A stretch of 64,000 bases of DNA from Methanomassiliicoccaceae archaeon (lineage in GTDB: Archaea; Thermoplasmatota; Thermoplasmata; Methanomassiliicoccales; Methanomethylophilaceae), in the NCBI GenBank assembly GCA_031285205.1, contig JAITWO010000019.1:42870-106869 (forward strand), in the 5' to 3' direction. Both the position numbers and the translations under genes were made by a program. Shown here piece after piece: positions 57,625 through 64,000 of the stretch. The number at the start of each line of letters is the position of its first letter. Position 1 is the first letter of the stretch. Below the pieces are notes generated by a model. The model worked only from the letters and a program-made list of their open reading frames with translations. It was not told the origin of the DNA and did not search any database.

Positions 57625-58507
57625 TTTTTTCACCTTTCACATACGCCGCCGCATTGATCCCTGCTGTCGCACCCTGGCCTACCGCTTTCGCTATCTGCCA
57701 CGGCCTTCCGGTCACATCGCCGCATGCATAAACGCCTTTCACCGATGTCTCGCATCTTTCGTTCACTTTTATTGTTCCATCTGTGTTAGGCATGATGCCT
57801 ATGTCCATCGCCAGGTCGGATGACGATCTCGCCCCCAGCTCAATGAACACCCCGTCCAGCTCTATCGCCGGTGCATCCGAGAACGTCAGCCCGGTCACCC
57901 GGTCCTTTCCTGTTATCCCTGATACCTTTCCGTCTATCATCACGGCGCCCGCATCCTTCGCCTTTCTGATCATCATGTCGGACGCTTTGGCATCCTTCGT
58001 TACCCAAAACACCTTGGATGCGTACGACGTCATCAGTTCGGCTGATGCGGCCGCCTCTGATTCATCGCCTATCACTGCGATCCTCTTACCTTTATAGAAG
58101 TTGCAGTCGCATGCGGCGCAGTAGCTCACACCTTTTCCGAACAGCTCCTTCTCTCCAGGGATGTTCAGCTTCATCCTTGATATCCCCGGGGCCAGTATCA
58201 CTGCCTTCGCCGTCACGGTATTTCCGTTCTCCGTCGTTGCCTTGAACGAACCGCCGTCATATTCCATGGAGATGACATTCTCGTCCGTGTGCTCCGCTCC
58301 GGATGACATCGCCTGTGCCAGCCCTGCGGATAACATCCCTGTGCCGTCCGCCTCTCCCTTGATGCCGAAGTAGTTCTCTACCTTCGTGCCGTACATGGCG
58401 CTGTTCCTGAGCTTTCCGATCATCACGGTCGCCGCTTTCGCTCTCGCTGCGTGTATGGCCGCCTGTAACCCTGCGGGTCCGGTACCGATTATCATGATGT
58501 CGGGCAT
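57614..58507 (-). CDS. trxB: thioredoxin reductase-like flavoprotein lacking NADPH motifs
   Basis: This 297-residue protein keeps the FAD motif GTGPAG at residues 8-13, the redox pair CAAC in 'SYCAACDCNF' (about residue 130), and the C-terminal FAD site 'GVYACGDVTGRPWQIAKAVGQGATAG'. The NADPH domain is altered: where canonical enzymes have GGGxSA and HRRxxxRA, this has 'VIGDESEAAASA' and 'VTKDAKAS'. The electron donor may not be NADPH, as reported for Thermoplasma acidophilum TrxR and for F420-linked relatives in methanogens. trxA lies one base upstream. Confidence 0.93.
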   Translation of the reverse strand: MPDIMIIGTGPAGLQAAIHAARAKAATVMIGKLRNSAMYGTKVENYFGIKGEADGTGMLSAGLAQAMSSGAEHTDENVISMEYDGGSFKATTENGNTVTAKAVILAPGISRMKLNIPGEKELFGKGVSYCAACDCNFYKGKRIAVIGDESEAAASAELMTSYASKVFWVTKDAKASDMMIRKAKDAGAVMIDGKVSGITGKDRVTGLTFSDAPAIELDGVFIELGARSSSDLAMDIGIMPNTDGTIKVNERCETSVKGVYACGDVTGRPWQIAKAVGQGATAGINAAAYVKGEKNVR

Positions 58508-58508
58508 C

Positions 58509-58820
58509 TCACACGCTCATCAGATACTTGATTATCTCTTCCTTAGGCATCAGTCCGACGAGCGGCCCGTACATCACGCCTTCCTTGAATATCAGCATCG
58601 TCGGTATTGCGTTTATTCCGAACCTCATCGCTATCCCCTGGTTCTCGTCCGTATTGAGTTTGCCGACGGCAACCTTCTCCTTGAGATCCTTCTCCACTTC
58701 TTCTATTATCGGCGCCAGCATCCTGCACGGTCTGCACCACGGCGCCCAGCAGTCTATGAGCACCAATTTGTTGTTGTCTATGAACTCGTCGAACGTCCCG
58801 TCTTTCAGTTCTGTTACCAT
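58509..58820 (-). CDS. trxA: thioredoxin
   Basis: This 103-residue thioredoxin has active site WCRPC in 'WAPWCRPCRMLAPIIEEV' (about residues 28-32), and cis-proline loop 'INAIPTMLIF'. It receives electrons from the adjacent reductase and reduces disulfides. It is divergent from a PRC-barrel gene with a 105-bp gap. It heads the operon trxA-trxB-HTH. Confidence 0.95.
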   Translation of the reverse strand: MVTELKDGTFDEFIDNNKLVLIDCWAPWCRPCRMLAPIIEEVEKDLKEKVAVGKLNTDENQGIAMRFGINAIPTMLIFKEGVMYGPLVGLMPKEEIIKYLMSV

Positions 58821-58896
58821 TTTATCGCCTGTTGGGGATATTCAATACAAATAAAGGATAAAAACGTTTCAATTCATACCGGCCTTCCGCAAAAGG

Positions 58897-58904
58897 ATAT
58901 ATTT
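58897..58904 (+). promoter_or_regulatory. TATA element for PRC-barrel gene
   Basis: GATATATT lies about 26 bases before ATG 58926; the transcript is probably leaderless. Confidence 0.55.
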
Positions 58905-58925
58905 GTCCAATTGATTCCAAGGTTT

Positions 58926-59246
58926 ATGATGGAGGAAGCCGGAAATCTCATCGGTCTTGAGGTGTACACACCGAACGGCATCTTCGTCGGTGTGGTTGAC
59001 AATCTGGTCATGGACCTGAAGAACAACAAGGTCGACGGACTCTTCCTCAACAAATCAAGCATCGCGCTCGTCGACCGCGGTGTTTCGCTGAACATTCCCT
59101 TCCGCTGGGTCCAGAGCGTCGGCGACATCATAATACTGAAGGCGTTTCCGGACCGCGTCACGTTCAGCCAGAAGGAGGCGGAGCGCTCACTTCCTGGCGA
59201 GGGCGGCGCAAAGGGAAGCAAGGGCAGGCGTTTCTCCAAGGGTTGA
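58926..59246 (+). CDS. PRC-barrel domain protein with basic tail
   Basis: This 106-residue protein is a second PRC barrel: 'AGNLIGLEVYTPNGIFVGVVDNLVMDLKNNKVDGLFLNKSS' and 'ISLNIPFRWVQSVGDIIILKAF'-like strands, followed by a Lys/Arg/Gly-rich tail GGAKGSKGRRFSKG. In euryarchaea such barrels include the CdpB cell-division proteins; the orthology is not established. The start is set by the TATA element. Its last 60 bases overlap the convergent HD-domain gene. Confidence 0.82.
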   Translation: MMEEAGNLIGLEVYTPNGIFVGVVDNLVMDLKNNKVDGLFLNKSSIALVDRGVSLNIPFRWVQSVGDIIILKAFPDRVTFSQKEAERSLPGEGGAKGSKGRRFSKG

Positions 59247-59768
59247 CACCGCTTCGTCCAGGTCCTCCCCATACATTTCTGACAGTTCCGCATGCAGCGC
59301 GGCCACGCGGTCGGCGCCCCTCCCCGACCCTTTGGCCCTTAATTTTTCGACGGTGTACGTGTGCGGCACAATGGTATTGTCGCTGACCATGTTATCCGCG
59401 TGGGCGACTATCTTCTCCTCCCTCGTCCTCGGGATGTAATCTCCTTTCGGTATCCCCAATTCGATCGCGTCGATATCATCTATCCCTGCGCCCACGTGCT
59501 TCCTGATTATGTGGACGAGTTCCTTAGGAAGGCCGAGCCTTTCCGCCATGTCCGCACCGACGTTGGCATGCATCACCGTATGGTCCTTTGCCCTCCCTAT
59601 ATCATGTAAAAGCGACCCGGCGATCACAAGTTCCATATCGCACGGGATGCGCTCAGCTATCTTCGCCGCAACCTCCTTCACTGTGCAGGAGTGCAGGATT
59701 ATCCGTTTGCTGCATCCTGCCTTGTCAAGCAGCGTAACGCATCTTACATCATTTGGGTACTTCGGCAA
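59187..59768 (-). CDS. HD domain protein (HDIG type, TIGR00295-like)
   Basis: This 193-residue metal-dependent phosphohydrolase has His in 'ILHSCTVKEVAAKIAE', the HD pair in 'GSLLHDIGRAKDH', and further ligands in 'HANVGADMAERLG' and 'HADNMVSD'. The layout matches the archaeal HDIG family TIGR00295; the substrate is likely a nucleotide but unproven. TTG at 59768 is chosen because it matches the family N terminus 'YPNDVRCVTLLDKAGCS'; it overlaps trm56 by 20 bases. Its 3' end overlaps the convergent PRC-barrel gene. Confidence 0.85.
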   Translation of the reverse strand: MPKYPNDVRCVTLLDKAGCSKRIILHSCTVKEVAAKIAERIPCDMELVIAGSLLHDIGRAKDHTVMHANVGADMAERLGLPKELVHIIRKHVGAGIDDIDAIELGIPKGDYIPRTREEKIVAHADNMVSDNTIVPHTYTVEKLRAKGSGRGADRVAALHAELSEMYGEDLDEAVSTLGETPALASLCAALARK

Positions 59769-60267
59769 CCGTCTTCCCCCTTTCGTTCGGTATCACAGTG
59801 AAACGGCCATTGCGGTCCTTGTACAATGACCTTCCGTTCGTCAGCGCATACATGAATATCGACAGCGCAGCTATCTCGGAGTGCGGCTGGTTGCCCACCG
59901 AGACATTCATATCCGCCCTCTCGTACACTTCCGGCGGCACCTTCTCCGCTCCGACGACTATCATCATGTCCCGGCCGTCCGGTATCTTCGGCAGCGCCTC
60001 GTCCATCTTCTGGCCGTACATTGTCAGATGAACAACGATGCCGTCGAATTCTTTTATCCTGTCCTTCCAATTTACGCCTGTGCTTATCTCAAAATCTCCG
60101 CCGAAACGGTCGCACACGCTTCTGACGTTCTCCTCGAGTATCCTGTCCGCCGTGTCCACGTACATCCCTTTGGCGCCGAGCGCCCTTGATGATAATGCTA
60201 CGTGAGTGGTCACCCGCTTGTCCCTCTGCGGACGGTGGCCGATCCGCATTATCCAGATGTCAGTCAT
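59749..60267 (-). CDS. trm56: tRNA (cytidine-56-2'-O)-methyltransferase Trm56
   Basis: Archaeal enzyme that methylates the 2'-OH of C56 in the T loop of tRNA, using a SPOUT fold. The 172-residue protein has the family-specific N terminus 'RIGHRPQRDKRVTTHVALSSRALGAKGM', the knotted SAM-binding region 'DMMIVVGAEKVPPEVYE', and 'NVSVGNQPHSEIAALSIFMYAL'. It lies 5 bases after the HTH stop and is co-transcribed with it and the HD gene. Confidence 0.96.
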   Translation of the reverse strand: MTDIWIMRIGHRPQRDKRVTTHVALSSRALGAKGMYVDTADRILEENVRSVCDRFGGDFEISTGVNWKDRIKEFDGIVVHLTMYGQKMDEALPKIPDGRDMMIVVGAEKVPPEVYERADMNVSVGNQPHSEIAALSIFMYALTNGRSLYKDRNGRFTVIPNERGKTVAEVPK

Positions 60268-60272
60268 CGGTG

Positions 60273-60773
60273 CTACTTCTCTTGTATGAGCTCGATCCTA
60301 TGGCCGCGGTAGTCCATCTTCACGGACCTGCGCACAAGGCTCCTCAGCATGGTCGATGAAAGACCGAGCGTCTCGGCAACATCGCCGGAGAACTTACCTC
60401 CCTTCCCTATCTGTTCTAATATCTTTGATTCTGCGGCCCTGAACTCTTCCTCGCTCATCATCGCCGCAGCGAGGACGTCAGAAATCTCGTACACCGGCCA
60501 CTGGGCGTTAATATGAAAGGACATGTAATAAGTATGATACGATTTCTCGGGAAAATTATTGCCGGTGGATTGCCAGCGTGATTCGACCAGCTTCATTTTT
60601 TCAAAAAAGAGAATGGCTTCCTTCCCTTCGGGGCCGAATTTTTCCTCTATCTCTTTCGCGGTCCTCCACTCCAAGGTCACTTCTTTCAGAACGTCCCGTT
60701 TGACCGCCGTATCCACTGACCGCAGCATCGGTACTAGTTCTGAGGGTTCACTTATGACCTTTATCCTGTTCAT
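60273..60773 (-). CDS. ArsR-like helix-turn-helix regulator in the trm56 operon
   Basis: This 166-residue protein has an N-terminal winged helix ('VKRDVLKEVTLEWRTAKEIEEKFGPEGKEAILFFEKMKLVESRW') and a C-terminal second helix-turn-helix-like part ('KGGKFSGDVAETLGLSSTMLRSLVRR'). It matches the archaeal HTH protein typically found beside trm56. Two DNA-binding parts in one chain are unusual but regular for the family. The stop is TAG with TGA two codons later. A strong TATA at 60791-60804 implies a leaderless message. Confidence 0.86.
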   Translation of the reverse strand: MNRIKVISEPSELVPMLRSVDTAVKRDVLKEVTLEWRTAKEIEEKFGPEGKEAILFFEKMKLVESRWQSTGNNFPEKSYHTYYMSFHINAQWPVYEISDVLAAAMMSEEEFRAAESKILEQIGKGGKFSGDVAETLGLSSTMLRSLVRRSVKMDYRGHRIELIQEK

Positions 60774-60790
60774 AGGGATACATACATAGC

Positions 60791-60804
60791 TTTATAAATA
60801 TAAA
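60791..60804 (-). promoter_or_regulatory. TATA element of HTH-trm56-HD operon
   Basis: On the minus strand TTTTATATTTATAAA is a strong TATA element about 25 bases upstream of the ATG at 60773. Confidence 0.65.
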
Positions 60805-60893
60805 AAGCAGACACATTAGTGCTTCGCTGTTAACGAAAACGATATTTCTCCGATGCGACGCTTCAGTATCGCGAAGCTGGCGGTTTGCCTGAT

Positions 60894-60926
60894 AAATAAA
60901 AAACAGGAGGGAGGGGTCTGTCCCCC
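60894..60926 (-). terminator. terminator of the repeat surface gene
   Basis: On the minus strand a small GGGG..CCCC hairpin is followed by TCCCTCCTGTTTTTTATTTATC, 50-80 bases after the stop of the surface protein. The T6 tract is typical of archaeal termination. Confidence 0.55.
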
Positions 60927-60972
60927 TTGGGTTCATCCTGCATCCATCATCGGCTTTCGGTCATATTCCTGA

Positions 60973-63900
60973 TCACTCTTTCTCCATGGCGATCGTTATC
61001 TCCGTTGCGCCCTTCTCAATGACCGTCGGCCCTGGGAGATTTCCTGATACCGCAAGGCCGTCCTTGGTCACTGATGTTATCTCTGCCTCGTGGCCCCGTG
61101 ATGCCTTTATCTTGAGCACCCCGTTCTGATCAGTCGTCGCCTGTCTGCCGGCATTCCCGTCTATCCTGTATTCCACGGCAACGCCTTCCAATCCTTTCCC
61201 TTCGAAACTGATCGTCACTGTGACGCTACCATTCCTGGCCATCATCGCCAATATTGTGGAGATCATCGCCAGGAACATCAGGACGAGCATGACCAGCGTT
61301 ACAAGGCCGTCATCCTCTTTGACTTCGAAGACGAATGTCACCGTTATCTCTATGTTCTCTTTCACAACGTACAGGAAGATCGGCCCGGCTGTCTGTTCCT
61401 GGCCTGGTATATTCCAGTGCACCGTGTATCCATCTTCCGGTTCTGCGGATATCTCAAGGACCACGCCATATGGTAGATGCGCTATCACGTACGCTGCGGC
61501 GCCGTCCGCCATGAATGAATCGCTCCATACGATAACGCCGTCCATTGTGACGGTGTAACTGAAGCTCCTGCCCTCCTCAGCCATCACGGTGACGCTGTGA
61601 TCACCGAATACAGCGCCGATGTCCTTATCTACATCCATCGTGAGCGACCCGTTCGGCGACCTCCCACTGAGGTCGCCTGTCCATATGAAGAGTCCGTACC
61701 CGGTGCCGGCAACGGCCTGTAATTCCAATACTGTGCCTGATTCGAACATCCATGATGCCGGAAGGTCTGACCAAGCTCTGCTGCCCGCTTCGCGGTACTG
61801 TATCTTCCCGCTGCCGCCGACCGATGACGTTAACGTGAAGTACACCTTGATCTCAAGGAACGCCGCACCTATCACGTAGTCTTGGTTGACACTGTCGATG
61901 AGGTACGGGTCCGCATTGCCGGATATTCCGCTTATCCATGAATCGAACGTGTACATGTTGTCGGCTACCGACCGTATGTATACCTTGTCACCATCGGCGA
62001 CCGTCAGCGGACCGGAGAATACAAAGTAATCCGTTCCGTTCAGTGACCACTCGATGTGTCCGTTGCCGTCGTGGTCACCTTCGGTTATCGTCCATGACGC
62101 TCCCTCCGTTATCCCGTCGACGAAGTATGCTTTGATTATGTAGTCATGTTCGACCGATCCAATGCGATACGAATTGGCGTTCCCGCCTATGCCTGTCGTT
62201 TCATTGAATATCCATGAGGAGAATACGTCCCCGTCGATACCCGCCGCTGTAAGGAACACCTGATCGCCGCCCCCTACTGTCAGCGGACCGGAGAATACAA
62301 AGTAATCCGTCCCGTTCAGGGACCACATTATGTGCCCGTGCCCGGTGTGGCCGCCTTCGGATATCGTCCATGACGCTCCCTCCGTTATCCCGTCAACGAA
62401 GTATGCTTCTATAACGTGGCCTTGTACGACAGATGTTATCGTATAGGGATTCTTGTTGCCGCCTATGCTTTCCGTTCCGTTGTATATCCATGAGGAGAAC
62501 TCATACCCTTCTGCGGCGACCGCCCTGATGTATACTGTGGTGCCGTGGGCGACCGTTAACGGACCGGAGAATACAAAGTAATTTGTCCCGTTCAGGGACC
62601 ACTCGATGTGTCCCTCGCCGTCGTGATCTCCATCGGAGATTGCCCATGATTCGCCTATTGATCCGTCAACGAAATACGCTTCGATCACGTAATCCTGTTT
62701 GACGGACAATATCTCATATGGATTCTTGTTGCCGCTTATCCCTTTGGTGTTGTTGGCCCATACGGAGAATACATTCCCATCTTTGCCGAACGCCTTGATG
62801 TATATCTTATCGCCGTCCGCTACTGTAAGCGTACCGGAGAACAGATGGTAGTCTGCATCGTTGAACGACCACATCAGGTATCCATCTCCTTCGTGGTCAC
62901 CTTCGGTCATCGTCCATGAATTTCCTTCTTTGACGAAGTATGCAGTGATAACATAGTCCTGTTTGACGGACATTATCTCACAGGGGTTCTTGTTGCCTGT
63001 TATCCCACCGATCCATACTGAGAAGATATATCCGTCGCTCTCTGCCTTGATGTAAACCCTATCCTCATATGCCACTGTCAGCGGACCGGAGAACAGATAG
63101 TAGTCTGCATCGTTGAACGACCACATCAGATGTCCTGTGCCTGTGTGCTTACCTTCTGTTATGGCATGTGCCGCTGTTCCATCAACAAACCTTGCCGCTA
63201 TTGTACGATCCTCTGTTACCGTAAGATCACACTGGCTCTTGTTCCCCGTCAGACCGTTTGTCCATACGGAGAACACGTATCCCTTATCGCCTTCGGCTTT
63301 GATGTATATTGTGGTGCCGTCAGCGACGGTCAGCGGCTGTGAGAACGGGAAGTAATTCGTCCCGTTCAGTGACCACTCTATGTATCCGTTTCCGTTGTGG
63401 TCACCTTCGGTTATCGTCCATAAGTTGCCCCTGAGGACGAATATCGCCGCTATGACGTAATCCTTTTCAACCGATTCGATGTGATGCGGGTTCCCGTTAC
63501 CGCCTATTCCGTTCGCCTGGTCGTATTTCCATGAGGAGAAGATGTCGTTATCGGATGCTCCGACCGCCATCAGTAGCACATTGTCGCCTGCAGAGATCGT
63601 TAATCCCTCTGCGGGTATCGCGTTCCAATTGACTCCGTCGAACCATTCTATGTGGCCAGTTCCTGTATGCTCTCCTTCTGATATTTTGTACGTCATTCCG
63701 GTGACGAATATTGCCGTAGCAACGTAATTCTGTTCAACGGACAGGATCTCATACGGATTGACTGCGCCGTTCAGGTCCGATGCGCTGTCCCACATTGAGA
63801 ACGTATATTGGCCTGTCCCTATCGCCATGATGTATGCTGTGGTGCCGTCAGCGACGGTCAGAGGCTGTGAGAACGGGAAGTAATTCGTCCCGTTCAGTGA

Positions 63901-63999
63901 CCACTCTATGTATCCGTTTCCGTTGTGGTCACCTTCGGTTATCGTCCATGAGTTGCCCCTGAGGACGAAGTACGCTTCGATCTCGTAATTCCGTCCGAT
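60973..63999 (-). CDS. large repeat surface protein, 5' partial
   Basis: The frame is open to the right edge of the window, so the N terminus is missing; at least 1008 residues are visible. It contains at least seven full tandem repeats of 83-92 residues with consensus 'SWTITEGDHxGxGHIEWSLN', 'TDYFVFSGPLTVADGD' and 'GNKNPYxIxSVxQDYVIxAYFV', each beginning with the W-T-I-T-E-G-D-H block, plus two diverged units. A membrane helix 'VTLVMLVLMFLAMISTILAMM' follows near the end. Then 86 residues form a beta domain (VAVEYRIDG, TTDQNGVLKIKASRG) that looks like a carboxypeptidase-regulatory domain. Likely a cell-surface adhesin; ligand unknown. Confidence 0.85.
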   Translation of the reverse strand: MGRNYEIEAYFVLRGNSWTITEGDHNGNGYIEWSLNGTNYFPFSQPLTVADGTTAYIMAIGTGQYTFSMWDSASDLNGAVNPYEILSVEQNYVATAIFVTGMTYKISEGEHTGTGHIEWFDGVNWNAIPAEGLTISAGDNVLLMAVGASDNDIFSSWKYDQANGIGGNGNPHHIESVEKDYVIAAIFVLRGNLWTITEGDHNGNGYIEWSLNGTNYFPFSQPLTVADGTTIYIKAEGDKGYVFSVWTNGLTGNKSQCDLTVTEDRTIAARFVDGTAAHAITEGKHTGTGHLMWSFNDADYYLFSGPLTVAYEDRVYIKAESDGYIFSVWIGGITGNKNPCEIMSVKQDYVITAYFVKEGNSWTMTEGDHEGDGYLMWSFNDADYHLFSGTLTVADGDKIYIKAFGKDGNVFSVWANNTKGISGNKNPYEILSVKQDYVIEAYFVDGSIGESWAISDGDHDGEGHIEWSLNGTNYFVFSGPLTVAHGTTVYIRAVAAEGYEFSSWIYNGTESIGGNKNPYTITSVVQGHVIEAYFVDGITEGASWTISEGGHTGHGHIMWSLNGTDYFVFSGPLTVGGGDQVFLTAAGIDGDVFSSWIFNETTGIGGNANSYRIGSVEHDYIIKAYFVDGITEGASWTITEGDHDGNGHIEWSLNGTDYFVFSGPLTVADGDKVYIRSVADNMYTFDSWISGISGNADPYLIDSVNQDYVIGAAFLEIKVYFTLTSSVGGSGKIQYREAGSRAWSDLPASWMFESGTVLELQAVAGTGYGLFIWTGDLSGRSPNGSLTMDVDKDIGAVFGDHSVTVMAEEGRSFSYTVTMDGVIVWSDSFMADGAAAYVIAHLPYGVVLEISAEPEDGYTVHWNIPGQEQTAGPIFLYVVKENIEITVTFVFEVKEDDGLVTLVMLVLMFLAMISTILAMMARNGSVTVTISFEGKGLEGVAVEYRIDGNAGRQATTDQNGVLKIKASRGHEAEITSVTKDGLAVSGNLPGPTVIEKGATEITIAMEKE
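63301..63440 (-). repeat. near-identical direct repeat, copy 1
   Basis: This 140-base segment matches 63829-63968 with four mismatches. It encodes one block of the surface-protein repeat (W-S-L-N-G-T-N-Y-F-P-F-S region). Neighbouring repeats are far more diverged at the DNA level. Confidence 0.8.
63829..63968 (-). repeat. near-identical direct repeat, copy 2
   Basis: The same 140 bases as 63301-63440, 528 bases (176 codons, two repeat units) away in the same frame, with four substitutions. This spacing suggests duplication of a two-unit block or gene conversion. Confidence 0.8.
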
Positions 64000-64000
64000 T

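Noticed and set aside
63301..63968. Insertion element explaining the 140-base duplicate
   Set aside because: No terminal inverted repeats or transposase are seen, and the copies stay in frame two protein repeats apart.
60973..63999. CRISPR array or non-coding tandem repeats
   Set aside because: The repeats are in one open reading frame with a period of 83-92 codons and encode protein domains; no short identical repeats with unique spacers are present.

Overview
The window looks like a chromosomal segment of a methanogen-like archaeon of the Thermoplasmata, most likely Methanomassiliicoccales. This is an inference. It rests on archaeal RNA polymerase genes with an unsplit rpoB and a split rpoA, plus the thermosome, GatDE, Elp3, Trm56, S17e, RqcH, AglB and Cdc48. 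HypB and HypE imply a [NiFe] hydrogenase. The thioredoxin reductase lacks the NADPH motifs. dnaK carries an in-frame amber codon where a lysine normally sits, which fits a pyrrolysine-decoding lineage. First genes of transcripts often have a TATA element about 25 bp before the start codon (leaderless), while internal operon genes use GGTGA/GGAGG-type sites and ATGA overlaps.

Layout. 0-1.6 kb: a partial gene and two paralogous small membrane proteins. 1.6-6.9 kb: chaperone locus on the minus strand (thermosome, grpE, dnaK, dnaJ). 7-18.4 kb: mixed metabolism (GNAT, purL, hydrolase, ClbS-like, ArsB-type transporter, surface protein, hypE, DUF1015, SPL-like radical SAM protein, methyltransferase, two tRNAs). 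18.5-23.7 kb: rqcH, a VapBC pair, tRNA-Arg, rps17e, thyX, TraB-like, HAD phosphatase. 23.7-33 kb: zinc-finger protein, MBL, rhomboid, HemK2-type methyltransferase, gatE/gatD, and a hypB-purD-truA-translin run. 33-41 kb: a 2349-residue oligosaccharyltransferase with an enormous C-terminal extension, and a small surface protein behind it. 41-43 kb: pyrF and a divergent radical SAM gene. 42.9-51.9 kb: RNA polymerase operon rpoH-rpoB-rpoA1-rpoA2-rpl30e-nusA, then tRNA-Lys. 52-60.8 kb: cdc48, two PRC-barrel proteins, elp3 with an Sm-like protein and an autoregulated-looking regulator, trxB/trxA, an HD protein, Trm56 and an HTH regulator. 60.9-64 kb: the 3' part of a large repeat surface protein that runs off the window.

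The genes are mostly housekeeping: protein folding and quality control (thermosome, Hsp70, RqcH, Cdc48), translation and tRNA modification (GatDE, Elp3, TruA, Trm56, S17e, L30e), transcription, nucleotide synthesis (PurL, PurD, PyrF, ThyX) and cell-surface biogenesis (AglB and anchored proteins). No IS element, CRISPR array, prophage or replication origin was recognised. No gene-free stretch exceeds about 300 bases. The longest gaps (about 200 bases at 9908-10118 and 60774-60972) hold only terminators and promoters. Of roughly 58 predicted genes, six end in TAG, seven in TAA and the rest in TGA.
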